This document shows positions 52,358 through 62,500 of a stretch of 64,000 nt of DNA, one piece after another (the stretch's first letter is position 1; each line of letters opens with the position of its first letter). The translations under genes were made by a program, and so were the position numbers. This DNA is from Phaeodactylibacter sp. (GTDB lineage: Bacteria > Bacteroidota > Bacteroidia > Chitinophagales > Saprospiraceae), in the NCBI RefSeq assembly GCF_022763345.1, contig NZ_JALEGS010000050.1, forward strand, positions 1 through 64,000. Reading direction: 5' to 3'. The notes beneath the pieces are model-generated. The model had not been told where the DNA came from. It made no database searches and worked only from the letters and a program-made list of their open reading frames with translations.

Positions 52358-53706
52358 TCCGTTAGAACGCTCACCTTCAGGCATTGCCGTGTCGAGGAAC
52401 GTACCCGGTTGGCATGATTGCTCCGGTGCCCAACCAACCACAGTATGCTACCATTTGCATCCACCAAAATCCAGGTAGCGGCTTTCTCCGCCCGGGTGAA
52501 TTTATGGTTGCTAAAGTAATCCTGAATTTTCTGGTGCTTCCCGCCCATCCCAAAGGGCTGGAAATGATCGCCTGCCTGCCATTTGCGCAGGGTCAGCGGA
52601 AATGCCAGTGTTTCGAAGTCGAAGTAGGCTATTTTGGAGTCTGCAGAGAAGGTCTCCGGCACCTTTTCCAACAACTGGAAATACAGGTATCCGCCGGGAA
52701 ACGGCAGCTGTTCCGCGTCCCTATCAATAATCAGTGACTGTGGCCCTGTTTCCCTTTTAGCTACGACTTCCAACACCTCCGCGGCCAGCGCTATCTCGTG
52801 GGTTGGGGTTATAAAAATCTTGCCCGGTTGCCCTTCGTGGATTGCAGAGGCAAGGTCATTCGCCTGTGTGGTGTTCAAGCCAAAGGGCGACAACAACTCA
52901 AAGAGCACAGTGGGCAAAGCCGGAGCAAAAGCTTTGAGTGCATCCAACTGATATAATATTCGGTCGCCATCCTGAGTTTTGGCAGCTTCTTCAATCCGGT
53001 TCAGCATTTGTTCCATCAGGAAAAGCGACTCCCGAAACCGCTGCATGTTCTCCCCCAGCGACTGCTCCAATCTTGGGTTAAGCTCCCGGAAGGCTGGCAG
53101 GACACGGTGGCGAATAAAATTGCGGGTGTACTTGGTTTCCGCATTGCTGGAATCTTCCCTGTAAGCCAAACCCTGAGTCTCCTGATAATCGGATAGTGCA
53201 GACTGACTAGCGAACAACAGGGGCCGGACCACCTGCCCATTGCGCGGAGGGATACCCAACAGCCCCCTCAGGCCTGTGCCCCGAACCAGATGAAAGATCT
53301 GTGTCTCTACAGCGTCGGTGAGGTGATGAGCCGTGGCTATATAGTCATACCCTGAGGTTTCCCGGATGACCTCCAGCCATTCGTACCTCAGCTCCCGGGC
53401 CGCCATTTGTACGGAAACAGATGATTGTTCTGCAACAGCGACCGTATCGAAAGTGGTTTGGTGGAACGGGCAATCGAGCTGCCGGGCCAGGCCCTCCACA
53501 AATGCGGCATCCTCATCAGCAGCTTTGCCGCGTAGCTGGAAATTGCAATGCCCTATGCCGAAAGACAAGCCAGTTTGCGCAAATAAGTGCGCCATGACCA
53601 CCGAGTCTTCCCCTCCACTCACGGCCAGCAAAAAATGCTGCTGTTTTGGGTGGTCTACCCCACAGGCATCAGCCAGGTAGTGCAGCATCTGTTTTGCCAG
53701 GTTCAT
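52354..53706 (-). CDS. tilS: tRNA(Ile)-lysidine synthase
   Basis: Adds lysine to C34 of tRNA-Ile (CAU), an essential step. 450 aa. The PP-loop is FLLAVSGGEDSVVMAHLF near residue 27, followed by GHCNFQLRG, TAHHLTDAVETQIFHLVRGTGLRGLLGI, RPLLF and TKYTRNFIRHRVLP. The C-terminal domain (LRKWQAGDHFQPFGMGGKHQKIQDYFSNHK) is also complete. Its ATG overlaps the upstream kinase TGA (ATGA). Confidence 0.95.
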   Translation of the reverse strand: MNLAKQMLHYLADACGVDHPKQQHFLLAVSGGEDSVVMAHLFAQTGLSFGIGHCNFQLRGKAADEDAAFVEGLARQLDCPFHQTTFDTVAVAEQSSVSVQMAARELRYEWLEVIRETSGYDYIATAHHLTDAVETQIFHLVRGTGLRGLLGIPPRNGQVVRPLLFASQSALSDYQETQGLAYREDSSNAETKYTRNFIRHRVLPAFRELNPRLEQSLGENMQRFRESLFLMEQMLNRIEEAAKTQDGDRILYQLDALKAFAPALPTVLFELLSPFGLNTTQANDLASAIHEGQPGKIFITPTHEIALAAEVLEVVAKRETGPQSLIIDRDAEQLPFPGGYLYFQLLEKVPETFSADSKIAYFDFETLAFPLTLRKWQAGDHFQPFGMGGKHQKIQDYFSNHKFTRAEKAATWILVDANGSILWLVGHRSNHANRVRSSTRQCLKVSVLTD

Positions 53707-54707
53707 AGGCGCGCATTCGCTTCGTAGTGCTGCCGCAGCATCGCTTCCGTATCAGGCAGCGACTTGAATACCTCAAAAGTGGTACCCTGTGTCCGCATAG
53801 CCCCCAGCGCATTGGCAAACTGCGCTGCCCGCACGTAATCCATCCGATCGCGCAGCAGACCGTAAGCCAGCCCTCCTGCGAAGGAATCGCCACAGCCCGT
53901 GGTATCAATGACTTCAGCTACCGGGATAGAAGGGACAAATTCAGCTTTAAACTGCCCGCCGGGCATGGAGTACACCATACAACCTCTGGAGTCGAGGGTA
54001 ATGATTACTGCTTTCACGCCTCGTTCAAGGCTGTGCTGAGCGAAATCCGCCATATCTTTTTCGGACAGGTCTTGATAAGGTTGCTGAAGGTCTTCTGGCT
54101 TATACTCTTTGCTGAACCAGCTGCACCCCGCCTCCTCAATATTCATTTTCAGAATATCGATATACGGCAGCCACAGGTCACGCTCTATCCAGAAGCGGCG
54201 TACCCGGTCCCCCTGAGTTGTTACCGCTGTGGTTGGTCCGTGCGCATCGAAGATGGTCAGCGCATCCGGCTTCCGGTTTTCCTTGATGAACCGCAGGGTT
54301 TCCAATGGCACTTCATAATCAGAAATTGGAACGCCTACAAATACATCACTGTCCAGAAAGGGCTCCACATCTTCCGGCCGGATGGGCGGCATAAACGCCG
54401 TTTGCTTCTCCAGACGGTTGTTCTGATCTACAAACCGAAGCTGAATGACGTCTCCCTGATCTAAATGGGCGTAGACGCCTTCTGTGCTGATATTGGAATA
54501 CCGCTCCAGCAATGCCTTTACCTGTGGCTCGTCTCTCTTTCGGACATGCGTAACGGGCACCACTTCACCCTGCTGACCCAGCAGAGCAGCAGCCCCAATT
54601 GCGGTATGCGTGGCGCATCCGTACTTTTCAATCACCCGGTTTTTGCTCGTGGTAATGTGGTCAAAGGGAATAGGGCCTAATACAGCCATCTTGTAATGCT
54701 TATCCAT
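53703..54707 (-). CDS. PfkB-family carbohydrate kinase
   Basis: Ribokinase-type sugar or nucleoside kinase of ~334 aa. I chose Met at 54707 (MDKHYKMAVLGPIPFDHITT); the frame is open to 54755. The C-terminal signature DTTGCGDSFAGGLAYGLL supplies the catalytic Asp and anion hole; AVLGPIPFDHI and GIGAAALLG-like GCATHTAIGAAALLG are N-terminal features. Substrate not predictable. Coupled to tilS by a 4-bp overlap, a pairing without obvious functional link. Confidence 0.85.
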   Translation of the reverse strand: MDKHYKMAVLGPIPFDHITTSKNRVIEKYGCATHTAIGAAALLGQQGEVVPVTHVRKRDEPQVKALLERYSNISTEGVYAHLDQGDVIQLRFVDQNNRLEKQTAFMPPIRPEDVEPFLDSDVFVGVPISDYEVPLETLRFIKENRKPDALTIFDAHGPTTAVTTQGDRVRRFWIERDLWLPYIDILKMNIEEAGCSWFSKEYKPEDLQQPYQDLSEKDMADFAQHSLERGVKAVIITLDSRGCMVYSMPGGQFKAEFVPSIPVAEVIDTTGCGDSFAGGLAYGLLRDRMDYVRAAQFANALGAMRTQGTTFEVFKSLPDTEAMLRQHYEANARL

Positions 54708-54807
54708 AGAAATGCTTACGTCCTGGTTCGAAACGAATATAGCATTTCTTGCCAAATTGACTATTGGATTGAGCCAGAATTGCCAAACAGTTTGACCCGA
54801 TTTCTAT

Positions 54808-54886
54808 CGGTGCAGCACCGGCAAGCGTCGTAGCGCAGAAAAACCAACAGGTCATTCAGTCTCAGCACGCAGCATATGCTGCACCG
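54808..54886. promoter_or_regulatory. Palindromes between pgi and the PfkB gene with competing pairings
   Basis: CGGTGCAGCACCG (54808-54820) and GCAGCATATGCTGC (54869-54882) are local palindromes. CGGTGCAGC (54808-54816) can also pair with GCTGCACCG (54878-54886), so two folds exclude each other. Lies in the ~200-bp gap before the kinase start on the minus strand. Confidence 0.45.
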
Positions 54887-54909
54887 TAAAAGGATAAATC
54901 GACTCCCGA

Positions 54910-56562
54910 TTATTCGCGCATTTCTTTCCAGGCATTGATCAGCCCGTTGGTGGAGGCATCATGACTGCTGACATCCTCGGCCCCATCCAGCTCGGGAAGG
55001 ATTTTCTTAGCCAGCTGCTTGCCGAGCTCCACGCCCCATTGATCAAAGCTGAAAATATTCCAGATGATGCCTTGCGTGAAAATCTTATGCTCGTACAGCG
55101 CGATAAGACTTCCCAAACTACGCGGCGTTAATTTTTTGAGCAAAATAGAATTAGTGGGGCGATTGCCTTCAAAAACTTTGAATGGCAACAGCTGCTCAAT
55201 TTCAGAAGGAGTCTTCCCCTCTGCTTCCAACTCTGCGCTGACCTCATTTTCGGATTTGCCCATCATCAGGGCTTCCGTCTGGGCAAAGAAGTTAGACAAG
55301 AGCTTGGCATGATGGTCTCCGATAGGATTATGGGAAATAGCTGGTGCAATAAAATCGCAGGGGATCAGCTTCGTACCCTGATGGATGAGCTGGTAGAACG
55401 CATGCTGTCCGTTGGTCCCAGGCTCACCCCAGATAATCGGCCCGGTCTGATAATCCACAGGCTGCCCACTTCGGTCCACATATTTACCATTGCTTTCCAT
55501 ATTGCCTTGCTGGAAATAGGCCGGGAAGCGGTGGAGGTACTGGTCATATGGTAAAATCGCTTCCGACTCTGCTCCAAAAAAGTTGTTGTACCAAATCCCA
55601 ATCAACGCCAACAGCACTGGCAGATTTTTGTCCAGCTCGGTTTCCCGGAAGTGAAGGTCCATCGAGTGGAAGCCCTCCAGCAGTTGCCGGAAATGATCAA
55701 AACCAATAGTACAGGCTATGGGCAGCCCAATTGCAGAAGTCAGGCTGTAGCGGCCGCCGACCCAGTCCCAGAAACCAAACATATTCTCTGGCGCGATACC
55801 AAAATCCTTCACGCCATCCGCATTCGTGGAAATCGCTACGAAGTGTTTTGCCACTTCTTCTTCATTGCCTGCGGCTTCCAGGAACCACGAGCGCGCCGTG
55901 CGGGCATTCGTCATCGTTTCCTGAGTAGTGAAAGTCTTGGAGGCAATCATAAAGAGTGTCGTCTCCGGATCGCACTGCTTCAGGGTCTCTGCCATGTGGG
56001 TGCCATCGACGTTGGACACAAAGTGTACCTGCATACCCGGCTTCCAGTAGGGCTTCAGCGCTTCAGTGACCATCACTGCACCAAGGTCGGATCCTCCGAT
56101 GCCGATATTGACAATCGTGCGCAGCGGCTTGCCCGTAAACCCCAGCCTTTCCCCACTCACCATCTGATTGGCGAAGGTTTCCATACGGCCCAGTACCTCA
56201 TTGACCTCAGGCATGACGTCCTTCCCGTCTACCATAATGGGCAGATTGGTGCGGTTGCGCAGGGCAATGTGCAGTACGGACCGGCCCTCCGTTTCATTGA
56301 TCGGTGCGCCGGTAAACATCTGCTCAATGGCATCCTGCAGCTTGCACTCTTTGGCTAACTCAAGCAGCAACTGAAGGGTCTCGTCGGTGATCCGGTTTTT
56401 AGAAAAGTCCACCAGAATATCCTCAAACTGAATCGAAAACCGGTTGAAACGGTCCGGATCATCAGCAAAGAGTTGCTTCATTTGTGCATCTCGGGCCTGT
56501 TCAAAGTGGGCTTCCAGTTTTTTCCAGGCTTGGGTTTGGGTGGGATTTTGTTGGTTTAGCAT
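54910..56562 (-). CDS. pgi: Glucose-6-phosphate isomerase
   Basis: Interconverts glucose-6-P and fructose-6-P. 550 aa, the standard length of the main bacterial class. Motifs: VNIGIGGSDLGAVMVTEAL, FMIASKTFTTQETMTNA, FGFWDWVGGRYSLTSAIGLP, the PGI signature region and FDQWGVELGKQLAKKI. A central step in sugar metabolism; no operon partner is close. Confidence 0.97.
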   Translation of the reverse strand: MLNQQNPTQTQAWKKLEAHFEQARDAQMKQLFADDPDRFNRFSIQFEDILVDFSKNRITDETLQLLLELAKECKLQDAIEQMFTGAPINETEGRSVLHIALRNRTNLPIMVDGKDVMPEVNEVLGRMETFANQMVSGERLGFTGKPLRTIVNIGIGGSDLGAVMVTEALKPYWKPGMQVHFVSNVDGTHMAETLKQCDPETTLFMIASKTFTTQETMTNARTARSWFLEAAGNEEEVAKHFVAISTNADGVKDFGIAPENMFGFWDWVGGRYSLTSAIGLPIACTIGFDHFRQLLEGFHSMDLHFRETELDKNLPVLLALIGIWYNNFFGAESEAILPYDQYLHRFPAYFQQGNMESNGKYVDRSGQPVDYQTGPIIWGEPGTNGQHAFYQLIHQGTKLIPCDFIAPAISHNPIGDHHAKLLSNFFAQTEALMMGKSENEVSAELEAEGKTPSEIEQLLPFKVFEGNRPTNSILLKKLTPRSLGSLIALYEHKIFTQGIIWNIFSFDQWGVELGKQLAKKILPELDGAEDVSSHDASTNGLINAWKEMRE

Positions 56563-56740
56563 GGATGTATCGCTTATTTTTTATTTTTGGATGGCTGCGC
56601 TGAATCTAGTGTTCTGCAATATCGGAGATTAATGTTAACTCAAAGTGAAGCTTATGCCTGAGCCCATGCACTATTTACCCTATACCCGGTAAAAATGCAA
56701 GTCAACGCGCCAGAGAAAGAAGTAGGGACAACAATAGCGC

Positions 56741-59377
56741 CTATCCTTCCCCACGCTTAAAGCCGATGGACTTCTTATTGAAAACAAAGCTGCTCTTATC
56801 AAGTTTGAAAGGCTCCACATCTTCGTAGGTCAGCAAATTAGGCGGAGTATTGGCCCGCACCTCAGGTGATAGGGCAGCTAAACGCAGGTTGTGGTTCTTG
56901 ATAGCTTCATTGACTACATTGCGCACAGTGCGGGCATTGCCAAAGTATTTGTCCCGGTAGTCGTAGAGAAAGGTCAGGTAACTCCTCAGGTGTTCCTCGG
57001 CTTCCGGTGAAGGCACCACACTTTCTTCGCTCAGCATCTGCAAAGCAATGCGGTGCAGTTCCTTTGGATTATAGTCCTCAAATTTAAGGATCTTGTCGAA
57101 GCGGGAATTCAGCCCCGGATTGGCCTTCAGGAAGGCTTCCATATTGTCCGGATAGCCCGCCACGAATACGAAGAAGCGTCCCCGGTGGTCTTCCATACGT
57201 TTAAGCAAGGTCTGAATGGCTTCATCGCCAAAATCACTTCCGCCGCGGCTAATCGATAAGGCATAGGCTTCGTCAATAAACAAGACACCGCCCATTGCTT
57301 CATCAATGCGCTCAGCAGTTTTGATGGCGGTCTGCCCAACGTGCCCGGCCACCAGCCCCTGCCGGTCCGTCTCAATCATATGGCCCCGCTCCAGTACGCC
57401 GAGGGCTTTGTAAATCTTGGTCAGAATGCGGGCTACCGTCGTCTTACCCGTCCCCGGATTACCGATAAATACGGTATGCAGGAAGAAGCTATTCAGCACA
57501 TCGCGATTCGTCTCCCGGTAAAAGCGGACAAGGCGGACCAGTTCATTAATTTGCTCCTTGATATTGTCCATGCCCACCAGCCGCTGCAGCTCGTTGAGGG
57601 ATTCTCGAAGCAGGGGCTCGTCCACCGGAATATTGGGGAGTTGAATGCGGGGCTTGACTTCAATTTTGGCGACATCATCGTATTCGACCAAAGCCAGTTC
57701 CTCCGCAGGCAACGTCTTGGGGTCTTCTTTGGACATGACCCTCAGCCCCAGATTGATTTTTGATTTTTCAATGAGGTCATAGACAAAGCGGGCATTACCG
57801 AATGACCGGTCACGCGTCCGGAATGCACTGATGATCAGCTCGTCAATTTTCTCTTTAGCTGCAGGGTGCAGTTTCACGCCTTTGTTGTCCGCAGCGACCT
57901 CAGCAATCAGCGACAACTCCTGCGGCAGGTAGTCAGGGAATTCGAAGTAAAGCTTGAAACGGCTCTTCAGCCCTGGATTGGAATCCAGGAAGTGCTTCAT
58001 TTCTTTCGGATAGCCCGCCACGATAACGGCAAAGTCCTTACCGCTTTCGCCCGACATTTCCTTCACCAGGATTTCGATTACCTCCCGGCCAAAGTCCTTG
58101 CTGTCATCATTCGAACGGGCAAGTGCATAGGCCTCGTCAATAAAGAGAACGCCACCGCGCGCTTTCTCAATCGCTTCCTTGACCTTGGGGGCGGTTTGCC
58201 CGATGTATTCTCCCACCAGGTCCACCCGGTCTACCTCGTGCACATGCCCTTTGGAGAGCAGCCCCATTTTCTTGTAGAGCAGCCCCATCATCTGAGCGAC
58301 GGTTGTCTTGCCGGTGCCAGGGTTGCCAATGAATACCGAGTGAACGTTGATCCGTTCCTTTTCCTCAAACCCACGGTCCTTGCGCAATTGCAGAAACTGA
58401 ATATACCGGGCATGGTCTTTTACCTGTTTTTTAATAGCCTCCAACCCGATCAGATTGGTCAGGTTGCTCATTACCTCTTCGAAGGTCTTATTCAGAGACT
58501 CATCAGGCGCAAAAAGCACGGAAGAATGCCGGTTGGGCAAGAGCACACCGGAAGTACCCTCCTCAAAATCTTCTGCTACTTCAAACGGGATGACAGCCAA
58601 GAGCTTATCCATGAAGACCAACTCGGCAGTATAGCGGTCGCGGCGCCAGGAGCCTTTGACATTAGAACCCCAACCAGCCGTAATCCGGATGAGGTCATCC
58701 CGCTTGTCAATACGCTGCAGGCGGACCACCTGCCCCTTCAGCTCACGGGCATCGTTATAAAACTTGGTAAACAACTCACAGTGCCAGGATTTTTCCTGGA
58801 ACAGGTTGCGCAGCACAATCTCCACATAAATATAACGGGTCTCCTCACTGCTGAACGTCTCGTAGTACAGCCGCTCATCTTCAATCACATCATCATAAGG
58901 CCCTTCGTACAACTTCAGAGACTGCACTTCCAGGTAAGGGTTCTCGCCCGGCAGGGCATCCCGGCCAGCCTCTTCCACATAGAAGTACTTGGTCGCGACC
59001 TTCTCCCCTTCAATCCAAGCTTCCCAGAAGTACGTGCCTTTTTTCCAGAATGCCCCTTCGGTCTTATTGCCCCACCCTTCGCGTATAAACATAAGGTGGT
59101 CGTACTTGCTTACCTTACGGCGGAACGGCAGAGAACAGAGCAGCTTGGAATTCTTCTTCATGGCGTAGCAACGAAGCTCCACGTCCACCTCCCAGTCTTT
59201 GACATCAAAAAGCTTGTTGTGAAAGGAGAGCTCCGCGTAAATGTAAGTGGTCTCATACCGGTCGAACACCTGCCGATACTTTTTTTTGTTATCGGCAAGC
59301 CACTCCGTGGAAGCGTAAACTTTCAGTTCCCGGAATTTATAATTTCGCGTTGTGGGATTCGTTATTTCCTCCGCCAT
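56741..59377 (-). CDS. Double-AAA ATPase (CbbX/SpoVK-like) with duplicated N-terminal domain
   Basis: An 878-aa cytosolic protein. Residues ~10-140 and ~150-270 are a duplicated beta-sandwich-like module (each with YETTYIYAELSFHN or EETRYIYVEIVLRN and a GWG ... W/R-rich strand pair). Residues ~315-560 and ~610-850 are two AAA domains of the CbbX/CfxQ class: VFIGNPGTGKTTVAQMM and VFIGNPGTGKTTVARIL (Walker A), GGVLFIDEAYAL twice (Walker B), with NPGLKSRF and NPGLNSRF. CbbX-type proteins remodel partners such as rubisco or act in sporulation and type VII secretion; here the client is unknown. No gene next to it explains the partner. Confidence 0.85.
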   Translation of the reverse strand: MAEEITNPTTRNYKFRELKVYASTEWLADNKKKYRQVFDRYETTYIYAELSFHNKLFDVKDWEVDVELRCYAMKKNSKLLCSLPFRRKVSKYDHLMFIREGWGNKTEGAFWKKGTYFWEAWIEGEKVATKYFYVEEAGRDALPGENPYLEVQSLKLYEGPYDDVIEDERLYYETFSSEETRYIYVEIVLRNLFQEKSWHCELFTKFYNDARELKGQVVRLQRIDKRDDLIRITAGWGSNVKGSWRRDRYTAELVFMDKLLAVIPFEVAEDFEEGTSGVLLPNRHSSVLFAPDESLNKTFEEVMSNLTNLIGLEAIKKQVKDHARYIQFLQLRKDRGFEEKERINVHSVFIGNPGTGKTTVAQMMGLLYKKMGLLSKGHVHEVDRVDLVGEYIGQTAPKVKEAIEKARGGVLFIDEAYALARSNDDSKDFGREVIEILVKEMSGESGKDFAVIVAGYPKEMKHFLDSNPGLKSRFKLYFEFPDYLPQELSLIAEVAADNKGVKLHPAAKEKIDELIISAFRTRDRSFGNARFVYDLIEKSKINLGLRVMSKEDPKTLPAEELALVEYDDVAKIEVKPRIQLPNIPVDEPLLRESLNELQRLVGMDNIKEQINELVRLVRFYRETNRDVLNSFFLHTVFIGNPGTGKTTVARILTKIYKALGVLERGHMIETDRQGLVAGHVGQTAIKTAERIDEAMGGVLFIDEAYALSISRGGSDFGDEAIQTLLKRMEDHRGRFFVFVAGYPDNMEAFLKANPGLNSRFDKILKFEDYNPKELHRIALQMLSEESVVPSPEAEEHLRSYLTFLYDYRDKYFGNARTVRNVVNEAIKNHNLRLAALSPEVRANTPPNLLTYEDVEPFKLDKSSFVFNKKSIGFKRGEG

Positions 59378-59495
59378 TCGGCAATTAACTGGTTAAAGTC
59401 ATTAAAGATAAACAAATAGCGCATTTTCAATTTAGTTCTATACGTTGAAATGCCCCTTAAGGTACATTTTTTCTAAAAAAGTCGGTTTTGTATAC

Positions 59496-59531
59496 AAAAA
59501 TGCGCCCTGCCGTTATTCCCGACAGGGCGCA
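59496..59531 (-). terminator. Rho-independent terminator of the DUF4397 gene
   Basis: Minus-strand TGCGCCCTGTCG (59531-59520) pairs with CGGCAGGGCGCA (59512-59501) over 12 bp with one wobble, loop of 7, then TTTTT (59500-59496). Confidence 0.85.
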
Positions 59532-59574
59532 ATCCAATCAACTATAAAAAATAGTCTTCAGATAATTTTTCAAT

Positions 59575-62500
59575 CTATTTCACCACTACCAGGCGGCGGG
59601 TAATTGTACCCAGTGGAGTGACCAGATTGTAGGTGTACATACCAGCAGGCAGTGCACTCACCTCTACAGTACGGTTATGCTGACCCGCTACCTGTGTGCC
59701 CAAATCGCTGGCATATACCACTTGTCCGGTAAGGCTGCGAATTTCTTCAGTCACCTGCAGTGGCTCATTGATGCTGAATTGAACCGTCGCCTGAGTGCGT
59801 ACCGGATTCGGTGCAATCAGGAACTCGTCAAAGGCCGCATCCACTTCCCTTGTGCTTGTCAGCTCGCCGAGTGGGAAAGTGGTGCCGTCAGGTAAGGCTA
59901 CCCATACTCCAAATGCCGTTGGGCCGTCGGCTTCACCCAGGAAGCCAGTCGCAAATACCGTTGCTGCGCCGCCGTCCAGTCCGGTGAGGTCTGCCTCGTA
60001 GGCTTTCACTGCGGTGTTGTTGTCGTCAGCAGGCGTAACATTCAGCTGATAAGTGGCCGCCGGCACATTCACATAGCCCTGATAATCTCCGTAGGCCACA
60101 TCGTCAAACAGTACGCCAACAGTGCTTTGAACCGTAACATCAACATCAGGTGCATCGGTGGAACCGTGGTACAGCAGCAGGTCTACGCCTTCATCAGCTG
60201 CCGCAGTTTGTGCCATATCGAATACCGCCAGGTCAAACGGTGTATCAGCATTGCCAACCAGGCCGGTTGCCATGACGACATACTTTTGACCATCATTAAA
60301 ACGGATATCCTCAAATGTCGCAATCGCATCATCCGCAGAGTTGCTATTCTCACCAGCTACTGCCAGGTCAATATCCGTACGGGTTGGCAGGTCAACGAAT
60401 GGCGTTGCGGTACGGTAGGCAAAATCATTAAGTAGCAGATCTCCGTTGGCATAGACATCCACGGTAGGATCAGCAGAGTTGTGAATCACCTGCACTTGTG
60501 CTACCGGCGTAAAGCGCACGGCATCTCCCAGTGGAGAGAAGGCAATCAGATCGAAAGGCGGCTCATCGCCCAGCAGACCGGAAGCAACTACGGTTACGCC
60601 AAAGCCTGCAAGACCTTCCGGAATTTCTGATTCGAAAGTTGCAACGAGGGCATCGCTGTCTCCGGGTGTGATTTCCAGGTAGTAAGTTTCCGGATCAATT
60701 GGCAGTACGCCGGAGAAGTTACCATAAGCCAGATCGCTAACCAGCTCAGCACCCAGGTCGCGTGCCGTAACATCTACTGCCGGTGCACCCGGTGAACCAT
60801 GGAATACGGTTACATCCACCTGAGCTGGGTCTTCTGAAAACAGTACCCCTTCTGTGTTTTGTACAAGCTCGAACGGATTGTCTGCATCACCGGGAATACC
60901 GTTGGCGATGATGATGTTGAACTTTCCGTCTTCAAACACAACAGGCTCCGTTACATTGAACAAGATATCACCAGGCTCATCGCTGTCTGCAGGCGCTACG
61001 CCAATCGTAAGCGGCGTACGGGTCGGGTAGTAAGTCGTTGCGCTTGTGGCTGTTTGGAAGTCCAGGTCTTCCTCGATTTTCACGGCATTGTTTACCCAAA
61101 GGTCTACACTTGCAGCAGCTGCCGCCGGTGAATTATGGATGATTTGTACACGAGCCGCTGGTGTGAATGGAATCACTTCCCCATTTGGCAGCACTGTCAG
61201 CAGGTTAAAGCCAGGATCGCCACCAACAATACCTGAGGCAAAGACAACAGCAGCGAGCCCTTCCGTACCAGTCAGGTTCTGAATAAAAGTACCAACCAGG
61301 TCATCCGCACCTGCCGGGCGTACTTCGAGGAAATACTGAATACCGGCCAGATCAAGATAGCCTTCGGTAAATGCTCCGTAAGCCAGTCCCGTGATGAAAG
61401 GAGCATCACCAGAATCATTAATATCCACAGCTGGTGCACCAGGGGAACCATGGAAGGCCATCACCTGAAGGGTTTCAGGGTCTGTGCTTGCTTCCTGACC
61501 CATGGCGCTGACTGCAAGGCCGAAAGGATTATCAGCATCACCAACGATGCCATTGGCAAAGACAACATAGGTTTCTCCGTTCTCAAACATAACCGGGATG
61601 TTGACCAGTGTGTCTTCTACAGATTCACTGTCGCTGAGCGCCACACCAATATTGATCATCGTCTCGGCTGGCAGGGTTTCGAATGGAGTAGCCGTCTGGA
61701 ATGCAAAGTCGTCCAGCAAGAGGCTGCCATTCGCATAAATGTCTACGGTTGGGCTCGGTGAGTTGTGAATGATTTGCACGCGTGCCACGGCAGTTGCCGG
61801 GAATTCGACAACGGTACCATCCGGCAGTGCAGCAAACAGGCCAAAGGCAGGTTCACCGCCCAAAATACCGGAAGCAAATACCGTAGCAGCGCCTCCGCCC
61901 AAACCACTCAGGTCCGCTTCGAATGTCGCAACAATATCAGGGCTGCCAGCAGCGCGTACATCAAGGTAGTACAGGCCGGGCTCGGCTTCTAGGTAGCCGG
62001 TGTAGGAACCATATGGCAAATCCTCGATAATGTTACCTACCGTGCGGATATCTATATCGACATTCGGCGCACCCGGTGAGCCATGCAGTGCGGCAAACGC
62101 CACAGTCTCCGTATCGCTGGCGGCTTCCTGCCCCATGTCATTCACATGCAGAGTGAAGGGAAAATCAGTATCCCCGACAATACCATCAGCTGCAACAACG
62201 TAGGTCTTTCCATTCTCAAAAGTCACAGGGAAGTTCACCAGGGTATCGGCTACTGAGGTGCTGTTGTCCAGCGCTACACCAATATTGATTTCCACACCGG
62301 CATCTACAAAGATGAATTCAGACGCTGTACGGAACGCAAAGTCATCCAGCAGCAGCCCACCATTCGCATAAACATCGACAGTAGGGCTTGGGGAGTTGTG
62401 GATCACCTGCAGGCGCGCAACAGCTGTCGCAGGCAGCTCAACCACGTTACCATCCGGCAGTGCGGCGAACAAACCAAACGCAGGGTCACCACCCAAAATG

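Noticed and set aside
57866..59419. 517-codon plus-strand open frame opposite the AAA gene
   Set aside because: It is the antisense of a clear double-AAA protein, has no domain or signal of its own, and its length follows from the GC-rich codon use of the real gene.
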